Shown one piece after another: positions 30,734 through 39,925 of a stretch of 64,000 bases of DNA. Location: NCBI GenBank assembly GCA_001797315.1, contig MGPC01000032.1, positions 1 through 64,000 of the forward strand. The letters are read 5' to 3'. The translations under genes and the position numbers were made by a program. The stretch is from Curvibacter sp. GWA2_64_110. GTDB taxonomy: Bacteria > Pseudomonadota > Gammaproteobacteria > Burkholderiales > Burkholderiaceae_C. Position 1 is the first letter of the stretch; each line of letters opens with the position of its first letter. The notes beneath the pieces are model-generated. The model was not told where the DNA came from. It was given only the letters and a program-made list of their open reading frames with translations, and did not search any database.

Positions 30734-32035
30734 TCAGCGCAGGCGCGGTTCGGCCTGCAGTTGCTCGGGCGTGGTGAAGTAGGCGGCACTGGCGCCCATG
30801 CGTGCCTGGGCCCGTGCCAGTTCCTGCCGGGCCACGGTGCGCAGGTGCACCTCGTCGGGCCCGTCCATCAGGTGCAGGGCACGGCCCCAGCTCCAGAAAT
30901 AGGCCAGCGGCGTGTCGGGTGACAGGCCCATGGCACCGAAGGCCTGCATGGCGCGGTCGACCACGCGTGTCTGCAGCCGGGCGGCCACCACTTTGATGGC
31001 CGCCACCTGGGCGCGCAGCTGCCCCGCCTCGGCCGTGCCCTGGTCCAGCAGCCAGGCGGTCTGCAGCACCAGCAATCGGGCCTGGTCGATCTCGATGCGT
31101 GATTCGGCAATCCAGTCTTGCACATTGGCAAAGTCCGACAGGTACTTGCCAAAGGCCTGACGCTCCAAGGTGCGTTCGCTGGCCAACTCCAGCGCAAGCT
31201 CGCACTGGCCGATGGTGCGCATGCAGTGGTGCACGCGTCCCGGTCCCAGGCGGGCCTGGGCCATGGCAAAACCCTCGCCCCAGACGCCCAGCAGCGCGGC
31301 GGCCGGCACCCGCACATGGCGCAGCAGGATTTCGCAATGGCCCTCGGGTGCCGTGTGGTGCATGACGGGGATGTTGCGCACGACCTGCACGCCCGGTGTG
31401 TCCATGGGCACCAGCACCAGGCTGTGCTGGTGGTGCTGCGGTTTGCCATGGTCATTCGTCTCGGCGGGCGACTCGGCGTTGCGGCACATCACGATCAGCA
31501 GCTTGCAGTGCGGGTGCGCCGCGCCGGTGATGAACCACTTGCGGCCGTTGAGCACCAACTCGTCGCCGTCGCGGCGCACCGTGGTCTGCAGGTTGGTCGG
31601 GTCGGACGACGCCACGTCGGGTTCCGACATGGCAAAGGCGGAGCGGATGCGCCCCTCCAGCAAGGGCATCAGCCACTGCGTGCGCTGCGCCGGCGTGGCA
31701 AAGCGGTGCAGCAACTCCATGTTGCCGGTGTCGGGGGCGCTGCAGTTGAACACTTCTGCGGCCCAGGGCAGGCGGCCCATGGCTTCCGCCAGCGGTGCGT
31801 AGTCGAGGTGGCTCAGGGCCGTGCCGGGTTCATCTTTGGCCAGGCTCGGCAGGAACAGGTTCCACAAGCCCTCTTCACGCGCCAGGGTCTTGAGGTCTTC
31901 CAGGAACGGTGGCGGATAGACCTTGTCCTGCACCGAGCGATGCCAGGCCGGGTTGTGGGGCAGCAGGTAGCGCTGCATGAACGCTTCGAGAGCGTGCAGC
32001 AGGGCTTGCGCGCGGGGCGTGTGTTCGAAGTTCAT
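30734..32035 (-). CDS. Acyl-CoA dehydrogenase family protein (ACAD10/11-like)
   Basis: This 433-aa FAD-dependent enzyme oxidises an acyl-CoA to the enoyl-CoA. The flavin-binding segment FAMSEPDVASSDPTNLQTTV and the beta-domain RDGDELVLNGRKWFITGA are clear. The C-terminal helical domain includes AMQAFGAMGLSPDTPLAYFW. The closest pattern is the ACAD10/11-like subfamily found in beta-oxidation clusters. The substrate cannot be inferred. It is downstream of ubiD on the same strand, but the 69-nt gap and differing theme argue against a shared function. Confidence 0.9.
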   Translation of the reverse strand: MNFEHTPRAQALLHALEAFMQRYLLPHNPAWHRSVQDKVYPPPFLEDLKTLAREEGLWNLFLPSLAKDEPGTALSHLDYAPLAEAMGRLPWAAEVFNCSAPDTGNMELLHRFATPAQRTQWLMPLLEGRIRSAFAMSEPDVASSDPTNLQTTVRRDGDELVLNGRKWFITGAAHPHCKLLIVMCRNAESPAETNDHGKPQHHQHSLVLVPMDTPGVQVVRNIPVMHHTAPEGHCEILLRHVRVPAAALLGVWGEGFAMAQARLGPGRVHHCMRTIGQCELALELASERTLERQAFGKYLSDFANVQDWIAESRIEIDQARLLVLQTAWLLDQGTAEAGQLRAQVAAIKVVAARLQTRVVDRAMQAFGAMGLSPDTPLAYFWSWGRALHLMDGPDEVHLRTVARQELARAQARMGASAAYFTTPEQLQAEPRLR

Positions 32036-32104
32036 GCCCCATTCTGCGGCGCGCTCAACGCTTTGTCAGCACCCAGGCGACACCGGGTTCATGCCGTGCG
32101 CGAG

Positions 32105-33589
32105 TCACAGGCCGAGCGACTGGCAGAGCGCGTCGACACGCGCCGTCACCGCCGGCTCCATGGCGATCGGGCGGCCCCACTCGCGCTGCGTTTCGCCGGG
32201 CCATTTGTGGGTGGCGTCCAGCCCCATCTTGCTGCCCAGGCCGCTGACGGGCGAGGCGAAATCCAGGTAGTCGATGGGGGTGTTTTCGATCAGCATGGTG
32301 TCGCGCGCCGGGTCCATGCGCGTCGTCAGCGCCCACACCACCTCGCGCCAGTCGCGCGGGTTCACGTCCTCGTCCACCACAACGATGAACTTGGTGTACA
32401 TGAACTGGCGCAGGTGGCTCCACACGCCCATCATGATGCGCCGCGCATGGCCGGGATAGGCCTTGCGGATCTGCACCACCGCCATGCGGTAGCTGCAGCC
32501 CTCGGGCGGCAGGTAGAAGTCGGTGATCTCGGGGAACTGGCGCTGCAGCAGCGGGATGAACAGCTCGTTCATCGCCATGCCGAGCACGGCCGGTTCATCG
32601 GGCGGTTTACCGGTGTAGGTGGAGTGGTAGATCGGGTCGCGCCGCAGCGTGATGCGATCGACTGTGAACACTGGAAACTCGGCCTGTTCGTTGTAATAGC
32701 CGGTGTGGTCGCCATACGGCCCTTCCAGTGCGTGCTGCCAGCCGCTGGGGTGGCTGGCATCGGGGTAGATGTGGCCTTCGAGCACGATCTCGGCCGTGGC
32801 CGGTACGCGCAGCCCGCTGCCGAGCGCGCGCACCACGTCGGTCCGCGCGCCGCGCAGCAGGCCGGCGAACTGGTATTCCGACAGGCTGTCGGGCACCGGC
32901 GCCACGGCGCCCAGCAGCGTGGCGGGGTCGGCCCCCAGCGCCACCGCCACCGGGTAGGGCTGGCCCGGATGCAGGGCGCCATGGTCGCGGAAATCGAGCG
33001 CGCCGCCGCGGTGCGCCAGCCAGCGCATGATGAGCTGGTTGTGCGAGAGCACCTGCTGGCGGTAGATGCCCAGGTTCTGCCGCGGCTTGTGCGGCCCTTG
33101 CGTGATAACCAGGCCCCAGGTGATGAGGGGGGCGATGTCGTCGGGCCAGCAGTGCTGCACCGGCAGGCGCGCCAGGTCGACGTCGGCGCCTTCCCACACC
33201 AACTCCTGGCACGGTGCCGAGCGCAGCTCCTTCGGTGCCATGTGCCACAGCGTCTTGAGCAGGCCGCCCAGGCCCAGCATGTCCTTGAAACCCTTGGGCG
33301 CCTCGGGCTCCTTGAGTGTTGCCAGCACTTCGCCAAAGTCACGCAGCGCACGCAGGTCGGCCACGCCCATGGCGCGCGCCACGCGTGCCGGCGTGCCGAA
33401 CAGATTGCCCAGCACCGGCATGCTGTGCCCGGTGGGCCGCTCGAACAGCAGCGCCGGGCCACCGGCACGCAGCACGCGGTCGCACAGTGCGGTCATTTCC
33501 AGATGGGGGGACACGGGGGCTGTGATCCGCCGCAGCTCGCCCGCCTGCTCCAGCTGGGCCATGAAGTCGCGCAGGTCAGCGTAGGGCAT
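32105..33589 (-). CDS. ubiD: UbiD family prenylated-FMN-dependent decarboxylase
   Basis: In ubiquinone synthesis this enzyme decarboxylates the 4-hydroxy-3-polyprenylbenzoate intermediate using prenylated FMN made by UbiX. The 494-aa protein begins [20 protein letters not shown]. Family motifs include [20 protein letters not shown], the catalytic-region [16 protein letters not shown] and MELVDEDVNP-type sequence seen here as [15 protein letters not shown]. It overlaps ubiX by 14 nt and is the last gene of the ubiU-V-T operon. Confidence 0.95.
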   Translation of the reverse strand: MPYADLRDFMAQLEQAGELRRITAPVSPHLEMTALCDRVLRAGGPALLFERPTGHSMPVLGNLFGTPARVARAMGVADLRALRDFGEVLATLKEPEAPKGFKDMLGLGGLLKTLWHMAPKELRSAPCQELVWEGADVDLARLPVQHCWPDDIAPLITWGLVITQGPHKPRQNLGIYRQQVLSHNQLIMRWLAHRGGALDFRDHGALHPGQPYPVAVALGADPATLLGAVAPVPDSLSEYQFAGLLRGARTDVVRALGSGLRVPATAEIVLEGHIYPDASHPSGWQHALEGPYGDHTGYYNEQAEFPVFTVDRITLRRDPIYHSTYTGKPPDEPAVLGMAMNELFIPLLQRQFPEITDFYLPPEGCSYRMAVVQIRKAYPGHARRIMMGVWSHLRQFMYTKFIVVVDEDVNPRDWREVVWALTTRMDPARDTMLIENTPIDYLDFASPVSGLGSKMGLDATHKWPGETQREWGRPIAMEPAVTARVDALCQSLGL

Positions 33590-34175
33590 GGCTCAGGCCC
33601 TCCCAGCGGGTGGCCAGCGCATGAGGAATGTCCAGCAGGTCGAGCGCGCGCGCCACGCTGTGGTCCACGATGTCGTCCACCGACTGTGGCCGCAGGTAGA
33701 ACGCCGGCAGCGGCGGGCAGACGATGGCGCCGGCTTCCGTCACGCTCACCATGTTGCGCAGGTGGACCAGGCTCAGCGGCGATTCGCGCACCATCAGCAG
33801 CAGACGCCGGCGTTCCTTCAGCATGACGTCGGCCGCGCGCGTGATGAGGTTGTCGGCCAGGCCATGCGCCACCGCGGCCAGTGTGCGCATGGAGCAAGGT
33901 GCCACCACCATGCCGCTGCATTGGAAGGAACCACTCGCCAAGCTGGCCCCCACATCGCGTATGTCATGCAACTGGTCGGCCAGGGCCTCGACGGCGGCGC
34001 GCTCCATGGCCAGCTCGTGCTGCAGGTTGTGCCAGCCGGCGTCGGACACCACCAGATGGGTCTCGATGCCGGCCGTCTCGCGCAGCCGCTGCAGCAGGCG
34101 CACGCCGTACACCGCGCCGCTGGCGCCGGAGATGGCGACGACAAGGCGTCTTGGTGTGGGCATGGTCTGGCGCAT
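33576..34175 (-). CDS. ubiX: Flavin prenyltransferase UbiX
   Basis: UbiX joins a dimethylallyl group to FMN, supplying the cofactor of UbiD. The 199-aa protein has the flavin-binding start [37 protein letters not shown] and [20 protein letters not shown], followed by PPLPAFY. An alternative start at 34163 (MPTPRRLVV) is possible. It lies 5 nt downstream of the DGC-domain gene and overlaps ubiD. Confidence 0.96.
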   Translation of the reverse strand: MRQTMPTPRRLVVAISGASGAVYGVRLLQRLRETAGIETHLVVSDAGWHNLQHELAMERAAVEALADQLHDIRDVGASLASGSFQCSGMVVAPCSMRTLAAVAHGLADNLITRAADVMLKERRRLLLMVRESPLSLVHLRNMVSVTEAGAIVCPPLPAFYLRPQSVDDIVDHSVARALDLLDIPHALATRWEGLSHALR

Positions 34176-34180
34176 CGGCC

Positions 34181-34555
34181 CTAGAGCGGTGCCGCCTGCA
34201 GGTCGGCCACCACGCGCTCAAGCACCATGGTCGCCTGCGCGGGGTCGAAATCTTCGTGCGTCCGTTTCTTGATGCCGTACTGCTGCAGCTGGTAATGCCG
34301 GTCGGCGGCAATGCCGTGGCAGGCCAGGCTGCTCTTCACGCACACCAGCGGACAGCCGTCGAGCGCAATGATCGGGCGGCCCGAGCGCACGATCTTCATC
34401 AGGTGCGGTACGTTGCCGCCCACGCCGGCAATGCAGGACATCTCGGCCACGCCGCGCCGGTCGAGCTGCAGCGCCACCTGGTTGGCCAGCTGCGCCGCAC
34501 TGGAGCAACCCGAACACGAGTACACCAAGGGGCGGTTGGCGGGTTGCTCGTTCAT
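34181..34555 (-). CDS. DGC-domain putative zinc-binding protein within ubiquinone operon
   Basis: This 124-aa protein has repeated cysteine motifs: YSCSGCSSAAQLANQ near the N-terminus, MSCIAGVGGNVPHL, and LDGCPLVCVKSSLACHG. I recognise the DGC-domain family of putative metal-binding proteins, with no firm function. The ATG at 34555 overlaps the ubiT stop by 4 nt, and ubiX starts 5 nt after its stop, so it is embedded in the anaerobic ubiquinone operon. A redox or metallocluster role in oxygen-independent ubiquinone synthesis is attractive but is inference. The track start at 34594 lies inside ubiT. Confidence 0.85.
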   Translation of the reverse strand: MNEQPANRPLVYSCSGCSSAAQLANQVALQLDRRGVAEMSCIAGVGGNVPHLMKIVRSGRPIIALDGCPLVCVKSSLACHGIAADRHYQLQQYGIKKRTHEDFDPAQATMVLERVVADLQAAPL

Positions 34556-35064
34556 GGCTGTTTCCCGACAGGGCGCGCTGCCGTGGCTCGCCACGCGGCG
34601 ATGCGCGCCAGCAGGCGCGGCGGCTTCAGCTGCTGCAGGTCGAGCACCGGCAACTCCAGCGCATCGAGCGTGTTCTTGACCATCAGGCCCAGTTCGGTAT
34701 CGCCTTCCATGGCCAGGCGGCGGCTGAAGAACAGCGTGTCCGGGTCTTCCTGGCGTTGCGCCAGCCGCAGGAAATCGTGGGCGCTGGCGCTGATGGTCAG
34801 GTCGGCGGCCTGCTGCGCGGCGCAGGCCGCGAAGCGCTGGCCGGTCCAGCTGAAGTCAAAGGTCAGGCGTGCATCGCGCACCTGGATGCGCAGCTTCTTG
34901 CGCACCAGCTGCTGGCGTACATCGTCCGGCAACTGTGGCGCCAGCCCGAGGTTGAGTGCCGTGACCAGCAGAACCGAGCCGGGGTAGGCCGGCAGGCGTG
35001 CCAGCAGCGTGCCGGCGGCGGCGGGCAGCACGAATGACGACGGTGGTGAAGAAGGTGCGCGCAT
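34552..35064 (-). CDS. ubiT: SCP2-domain accessory factor UbiT (oxygen-independent ubiquinone synthesis)
   Basis: UbiT is a lipid-binding SCP2-fold factor needed, with UbiU and UbiV, for ubiquinone synthesis without oxygen. The 170-aa protein has the SCP2 region (about residues 48-145) with VRDARLTFDFSWTG, ADLTISASAHDFLRLAQRQE and DTLFFSRRLAMEGDTELGL. Its position after ubiU and ubiV supports the assignment. The stop overlaps the DGC gene start. Confidence 0.9.
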   Translation of the reverse strand: MRAPSSPPSSFVLPAAAGTLLARLPAYPGSVLLVTALNLGLAPQLPDDVRQQLVRKKLRIQVRDARLTFDFSWTGQRFAACAAQQAADLTISASAHDFLRLAQRQEDPDTLFFSRRLAMEGDTELGLMVKNTLDALELPVLDLQQLKPPRLLARIAAWRATAARPVGKQP

Positions 35065-35085
35065 AGGTGGTTGAAGTCCAGGGGG

Positions 35086-35985
35086 TCAAACGGTGGCGGG
35101 TGCGACCTGCGCCAGCCCGGGGCGGCCGTGCCAGTAGCCGTTGCAGCCTTGCGCTGGCATGAGGGGCTGCAGGCGCGCCAGTGCGTCCGGCGGCGCCAGG
35201 GCCTGCGTGCGCGCGGCATCGAATACCGTCACCACCTCGGCCATGTGCTCGGCCTGCGGGCTCAGGCGCAGCACATCAACGCCCAGCGCCTGCAGCGCGT
35301 CCAGCGCATCCATCAGGTTGTAGACCCGCGCCGATTGCGTCTGCGTGCCGTTGAGCAGCAGGAAGTCTTCGCTCTCGCGCGTCTTGAGCAGCAGGCCGCC
35401 CGGGTGCTGCAGGCAGCTGAAGCGGCAGTCGTCCTTGGGCAGGTTGTAATGCCGTGCCGTGAAACAGCGTGCCGAGTAGGCCAGCGGCAGGCGGCCGTAG
35501 GCAAACACCTCGGTCTGCAGTCCGCCCGGGCGCCCTTGCTGCAGCACCGCCAGATCGTCCTGCTTCATCTCCAGCGGCATGACCCAGCGGCGGGCGCCCA
35601 GCGAGGCCATCCATTGCAGCGTGGGCAGGTTGTACAGGTTGAGGTGCGGCCCGGCCACAAACGGTACCTTGCCGGCCAGGCGCTGCACGGCGCCCATGTC
35701 GTTGGCTTCTACCGCAAACTTGCCGTTGTCGGCGATCTTGTGCATCACGCTCACGTCGGAGCCCGACTCCAGCAGCACCTGGGTGGAGAGCACCACCTCC
35801 TTGCCGGTTTCGTGCAGACGTGCGGCGATGGCCAGCCAATCGGCCAGGCGCAGTTCGTGGCGGCGCGAGCACACGGTCTCGCCCAGGTAGACGATGTCGA
35901 CCGGTGTGGCCGCCATGCGTTCGTAGAAACCGAAAACGGTGTCGCGCGGCCAGTAGTACAGTAGCGGACCGAGGGCGAGTTTCAT
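35086..35985 (-). CDS. ubiV: UbiV, U32-peptidase-like iron-sulfur protein (oxygen-independent ubiquinone hydroxylation)
   Basis: UbiV forms a complex with UbiU that hydroxylates ubiquinone precursors without oxygen. The 299-aa protein starts [18 protein letters not shown]. The four expected [4Fe-4S] ligands are visible: one in [12 protein letters not shown] and three in [20 protein letters not shown]. The C-terminal motif NGYWHGRPG fits the family. An in-frame ATG at 36003 overlaps the ubiU stop by 4 nt, so an 18-nt longer start is possible. The MKLALG start matches E. coli UbiV better. Confidence 0.94.
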   Translation of the reverse strand: MKLALGPLLYYWPRDTVFGFYERMAATPVDIVYLGETVCSRRHELRLADWLAIAARLHETGKEVVLSTQVLLESGSDVSVMHKIADNGKFAVEANDMGAVQRLAGKVPFVAGPHLNLYNLPTLQWMASLGARRWVMPLEMKQDDLAVLQQGRPGGLQTEVFAYGRLPLAYSARCFTARHYNLPKDDCRFSCLQHPGGLLLKTRESEDFLLLNGTQTQSARVYNLMDALDALQALGVDVLRLSPQAEHMAEVVTVFDAARTQALAPPDALARLQPLMPAQGCNGYWHGRPGLAQVAPATV

Positions 35986-35999
35986 GGAGTGGGGCTTTG

Positions 36000-37067
36000 T
36001 CATTTCCAGGGCCGGTGGTAGGCGCCCAGCGTGTGCTGCTGGCCTTCGGCCACCTGGTCGAGGCTGGTCATCCAGCTCGTCTTGGGCGCGTAGCGGTGTG
36101 GTGCGGCCATGCATTGGTCGATGGCTTCGCGCCATACCTTGGTCACCTGCGCCACGTAGGCGGGGCTGCGCTGGCGGCCTTCGATCTTGATGGCACGCAC
36201 GCCCATCTTCATGAGCTGCGGCAACAACTCCAGCGTGTTCAGGCTGGTGGGCTCTTCGATGGCGTAGTAGTTTTCCTCGTCGCCGACGTCGAAGCGGCCC
36301 TTGCACAGCGTCGGGTAGCCGGCGTTTTCGCCGCTGCCATAACGGTCGATCAGCACGCCGCCCAGGCGCGACTCCAGGCCCTTGGGTGTTTCCTGCCAGC
36401 GCACGGCCTTGGCCGGCGAACACACCCCGTGCGTATTGGGCGACTCGCCGGTGACGTAGCTGGAGAGCGCGCAGCGCCCCTCGACCATCACGCACAAGCT
36501 GCCAAAGCCGAACACCTCGATCTCCACCGGCGTCTTGTCGATCACCTGCTGCACCTGCGCCAGCGACAGCACACGCGGCAGCACGGCGCGCACCACACCG
36601 AACTGCTCGCGGTAGAAGTTGATGGCGTCATGGTTGGTGGCCGAACCCTGCACTGACAGGTGCAGCCGCAGCTGCGGATAGTGCGTGGCGGCGTACTGCA
36701 TCAGCCCCGGATCGGCCAGGATCACGGCGTCCACACCCAGATCCGCCGCCTGGTCAACGGCCTCGCGCCAGAGGCCAGGGTTGGTCGCCTGCGGGTAGGT
36801 GTTGAGCGCCATGAACACCTTGCAGCCGCGTGCGTGGGCGTAGCCGATGCCGCTGCTTATGGCAGCCTGGTCGAAATTGAGCCCGGCGAAATTGCGCGCG
36901 TTGGTGGCGTCGCGCAGGCCGAGGTAGACGCAGCTGGCACCGTGGTCCACGGCAGCCTTCAACGCCGGCAGGCTGCCGGCCGGGCACACCAGTTCCGGCG
37001 CGGGCGGCGCAGATACCGCCAGGCCCGCAGGCGCGGCCACATCGGCAAGAGGGGACAAGGTTTCCAT
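36000..37067 (-). CDS. ubiU: UbiU, U32-peptidase-like iron-sulfur protein (oxygen-independent ubiquinone hydroxylation)
   Basis: UbiU is the partner of UbiV. The 355-aa protein carries the U32 family signature region [20 protein letters not shown], with further cluster cysteines in [13 protein letters not shown] and [11 protein letters not shown], which gives the expected four ligands. The N-terminus includes [20 protein letters not shown]. The ATG at 37067 ([13 protein letters not shown]) is preferred over the track start at 37121. It is the first gene of the ubiU-V-T-DGC-ubiX-ubiD operon, with a consensus FNR site 151 nt upstream. Confidence 0.94.
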   Translation of the reverse strand: METLSPLADVAAPAGLAVSAPPAPELVCPAGSLPALKAAVDHGASCVYLGLRDATNARNFAGLNFDQAAISSGIGYAHARGCKVFMALNTYPQATNPGLWREAVDQAADLGVDAVILADPGLMQYAATHYPQLRLHLSVQGSATNHDAINFYREQFGVVRAVLPRVLSLAQVQQVIDKTPVEIEVFGFGSLCVMVEGRCALSSYVTGESPNTHGVCSPAKAVRWQETPKGLESRLGGVLIDRYGSGENAGYPTLCKGRFDVGDEENYYAIEEPTSLNTLELLPQLMKMGVRAIKIEGRQRSPAYVAQVTKVWREAIDQCMAAPHRYAPKTSWMTSLDQVAEGQQHTLGAYHRPWK

Positions 37068-37217
37068 GCGATTCGGCTTCCGGTGCGGGCGCCGGAAGGG
37101 CCTTGTCGCACTGGGTCGCACGATACGCCGCCCGGTGATGCGCTCTGTTGATTTGGGTCAGAGCTTGCGCACAAGGGGACAGAGGTGATGCCGCACCGAC
37201 CTGGGGGATGCCGGGTT

Positions 37218-37231
37218 TTGATGGATATCAA
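37218..37231. promoter_or_regulatory. FNR/ANR-type binding site upstream of ubiU
   Basis: TTGAT-GGAT-ATCAA is an exact match to the FNR consensus TTGATN4ATCAA. It lies between the 3' end of the HD-GYP sensor gene and the ubiU start, in position to activate the ubiU operon when oxygen is absent. A second degenerate copy (TTGATTTGGGTCAG) lies at 37148-37161. Confidence 0.75.
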
Positions 37232-37255
37232 GAAGGCCTGCTGTCGCGTGCCGGC

Positions 37256-39763
37256 TTACTCAAATTGGAAACTGGCATCCAGCACCTGGAGGCAGGCATC
37301 TGTGACCTGTGCGTCATAAAGTTTCCCCCGGTTACGGACGAGCTCGTCCCTTGCCACCAGGATACCCAGGGCGGGACGGTAGGGGCGGTGGGATGCCATC
37401 GACTCGACCACATCGGCTACCGCGATGATTCTGGCCTCCAGGCAGATCGCTTCGCCCTTCAGTCCTTGCGGATAGCCGGAACCGTCCATGCGCTCGTGAT
37501 GCTGATGGGCGATGTCGGCAACCGGCCAGGGAAACTCGACGTCCTTGAGGATGTTGAACCCCATGGCCGCATGTTCCTGCACGATTTCCAGTTCAAGCGC
37601 TGTCAGCTTGGACGGTTTGCTGAGTATCTCCGCCGGGATGCCGATCTTGCCGATGTCGTGGATCAGGCCCCCCATATGGATGCCGCGGATGCGTTCCTCG
37701 TTCAGACCCATCGCTCGCGCAATGGCGCAGGCCAGCTCCGCCACGCGCCGCTGGTGGCCGGCGGTGTAGGGATCACGCAGTTCGACCGCCATCGACACCG
37801 TATGGATCGTGCCCTCCAGCGCCTTGGTCAGCACCGTCTGTTGCTCGCGCAAGGCATGCTCGGCCAATGTACTCGCCGTCACGTCCTGTACCGTCCCCAA
37901 GGAACGCAGCGGTTTGCCGTTGTCATCGAAAATGGTTTCGCATTTCTCCAGCACGTGCTTGATCCGGCCGTCCTTCATCAGCAAGCGATGCTCGATCTGG
38001 TAGGGAACTCGTTGCTGCAATGAATCGGTATAGGCCTTGTTCACTGCCTCACGGTCATCCGGATGGATGCTGTCGAGGAACACGTCGTAGGTGGCGTTGA
38101 CCTGCTGGGGATCGATTTCGAAGATGCGGTAGATCTCGTCCGACCACTTCAGCTGGTTGTTCGGCAGGTCGAGCTGCCAATACCCCAGATGCGCCATGCG
38201 CTGGGCCTCCGCCAGCCGGGCTTCGCTATCGCGCAATTCGTCCTGCATCCGTTTGTGCGCGGTGATGTCAACCGAGATGCCAAGCAGGTGGGTGGGGCGA
38301 TCCGCTTCATCGTAGAGTCCGACCTTGAAGGTGTGCAGCCATTTCTCACTGCCGTCGGCGGCCTTGATGGGTTCCTCGGCGATTTCCAGCAAGCGGTGGC
38401 TTTCCAGCACGGCCCGGTCTTTCTTTGCGAAGAAATCAGCTTGTTCCTTGGGGAACAAGTCGTGATCGTTCTTGCCCAGCAGATCATTCTGGGAATAACC
38501 CAACAACTGCTCGCTTGCACGGTTGAACAGCTCGAAACGCAGATCCTCCGCGCGTTTCAGAAAGACCATGGCCGGAATGTGCTCGACGATGGAATTCAGC
38601 AAAGCCTGGGAATGCTTCAGCTCGCCCGTGACGCGCACCTGTTCAGTGATGTCGCGGAAAGTCACCACCGCCCCCTGGACGCGGCCCTCCTGCATCACTG
38701 GATAAGACCAGTAGGTCGCCGGGAAGGAACTGCCGTCCTTGCGCCAGAAGATCTCCTGGTCGCGATGGGTCGACTTCCCGTCGCGGATCGAGAAGAAGCT
38801 CGGACAGTCCTCCGCCGGATAGGGGGAGCTGTCCTCCCGGGTGTGATGCACCAGCTGGTGCATGTTCTTGCCCAGCAACTCGGAGGCATCGTCAAAACCG
38901 AAGGCTTTGATCCCCGCCGCGTTGATGAAGGTGCAGCGCCCTTGGACGTCCAGCCCGTAGATGGCATGCGCGATCGAGTTGGTCAGCAGGGTGACCTGCG
39001 CCTCGCTTTGCTCGGCTTTGGCGAAAGCCTGTTGTTGCCGACGGCCACCGACAAAGAGGCCGAACAGTCCTATGCCCCAGATCAGGCCATGCCCGGTCAC
39101 CAGGGCGTTGCGTTCGCGCTGACTGTCGCGCAACAAGTTGTCAATCGGGACCGACACGCTGACCCCGCCGCGGATATCGCCCAGTTTGGCGCCGTACTGG
39201 GCGTGGCATTTCAGGCAGTCCGGCTCCGTGACCATCGGTTTCATGTAGCGAAAGTAGGTCTTGCTGTCGTCCAGCACCTCGACCACGCTCCATTCCTGCT
39301 GGCCGCTCGCAAAAGCCTGGAGTGCCTGGCGCTCCCAGGCATCCGCCGCATTGACGGGGTTGATGGGATTCAGGCTCGCGATATGCCCGAGCAAGGCACT
39401 GTCGGCGCTGGCGGCCATGGTCTCGTGCACCTTGCGCACCACGTAGGATGAGTTCAGCAAGGTGAGCTGTTTGCCCGAGGGGGTGGTGATGTCGCGTTCG
39501 GGAATCTCGCTCAGCCAGGGGCTGGGTGGGGTCTGCTCGGTCACTGGCGCATAGATTCCGCCGCTGTGAATGATCCAGTTGCGGTATTCCATTTCCATGG
39601 TGTGGAAGGCCACAGCCTGGGTGTGCAGCATGTCCTCGAAGCTGTGTTGCTGGTACCGCATGCCCCAACTCAGCGAAGCGCCGATGACCAGCGACCAGAT
39701 GACCATCAGCCACTTGATGTCGCGCCAGACTTGCTGGGCTCGAGAAAGATTGTTGTGCTGCAT
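37256..39763 (-). CDS. Haem-binding DUF3365/PAS/HD-GYP sensor, putative cyclic-di-GMP phosphodiesterase
   Basis: This 835-aa membrane sensor has a first helix at residues 17-36 and a periplasmic DUF3365-like domain to about 220 with a c-type haem motif CLKCH at residues 183-187. A second helix lies at about 224-242, then three PAS domains (about 255-375, 380-505 and 510-625). The C-terminal HD-GYP domain has HDIGK and the adapted GYP motif HHERMDGSGYP, with both metal-binding histidine groups intact. It probably hydrolyses cyclic-di-GMP in response to a redox or ligand signal at the haem. ORF track start (ATG 39763) retained. Confidence 0.88.
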   Translation of the reverse strand: MQHNNLSRAQQVWRDIKWLMVIWSLVIGASLSWGMRYQQHSFEDMLHTQAVAFHTMEMEYRNWIIHSGGIYAPVTEQTPPSPWLSEIPERDITTPSGKQLTLLNSSYVVRKVHETMAASADSALLGHIASLNPINPVNAADAWERQALQAFASGQQEWSVVEVLDDSKTYFRYMKPMVTEPDCLKCHAQYGAKLGDIRGGVSVSVPIDNLLRDSQRERNALVTGHGLIWGIGLFGLFVGGRRQQQAFAKAEQSEAQVTLLTNSIAHAIYGLDVQGRCTFINAAGIKAFGFDDASELLGKNMHQLVHHTREDSSPYPAEDCPSFFSIRDGKSTHRDQEIFWRKDGSSFPATYWSYPVMQEGRVQGAVVTFRDITEQVRVTGELKHSQALLNSIVEHIPAMVFLKRAEDLRFELFNRASEQLLGYSQNDLLGKNDHDLFPKEQADFFAKKDRAVLESHRLLEIAEEPIKAADGSEKWLHTFKVGLYDEADRPTHLLGISVDITAHKRMQDELRDSEARLAEAQRMAHLGYWQLDLPNNQLKWSDEIYRIFEIDPQQVNATYDVFLDSIHPDDREAVNKAYTDSLQQRVPYQIEHRLLMKDGRIKHVLEKCETIFDDNGKPLRSLGTVQDVTASTLAEHALREQQTVLTKALEGTIHTVSMAVELRDPYTAGHQRRVAELACAIARAMGLNEERIRGIHMGGLIHDIGKIGIPAEILSKPSKLTALELEIVQEHAAMGFNILKDVEFPWPVADIAHQHHERMDGSGYPQGLKGEAICLEARIIAVADVVESMASHRPYRPALGILVARDELVRNRGKLYDAQVTDACLQVLDASFQFE

Positions 39764-39831
39764 GGGCCGTGACCGCGTCTTTCATTCATCTCACAGGCAA
39801 CGATGGTAGCGCGTTGTGTTCGGAAAAGAAA

Positions 39832-39860
39832 AAGGCCCTAGCGCGTTGCGCTAAGGCCTT
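39832..39860 (-). terminator. Original chromosomal terminator of tRNA-Lys (left of island)
   Basis: On the minus strand a 13-bp stem with one C-A mismatch (AAGGCCTTAGCGC, loop AAC) is followed by a T-rich tract (TTTTTCTTTT). Before the island inserted, this would have ended the tRNA-Lys transcript. Its design closely mirrors the hairpin at 47424-47451. Confidence 0.7.
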
Positions 39861-39925
39861 GATTTCTATTCTTAATTTCTGGTGGGTCCTGAGTGACTCG
39901 AACACTCGACCTACGGATTAAGAGT
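39857..39925 (-). repeat. attL: 69-bp direct repeat holding a truncated tRNA-Lys 3' end
   Basis: The sequence from CCTTGATTTCTATTC to GGATTAAGAGT is identical over 69 bp to 47448-47516. Bases 39880-39925 are the last 46 nt of tRNA-Lys including CCA. The rest of the tRNA is absent here (next base differs), so this is a fragment and not a functional tRNA. It marks the left boundary of the genomic island. Confidence 0.93.

Noticed and set aside
31118-33826. 902-aa plus-strand ORF opposite the acyl-CoA dehydrogenase, ubiD and ubiX
   Set aside because: Antisense shadow with low-complexity composition; the three minus-strand genes are well supported.
39880-39925. Possible second tRNA-Lys gene
   Set aside because: Only the last 46 nt of the tRNA are present; the D-arm and acceptor 5' strand are missing, so it is an att-site remnant.
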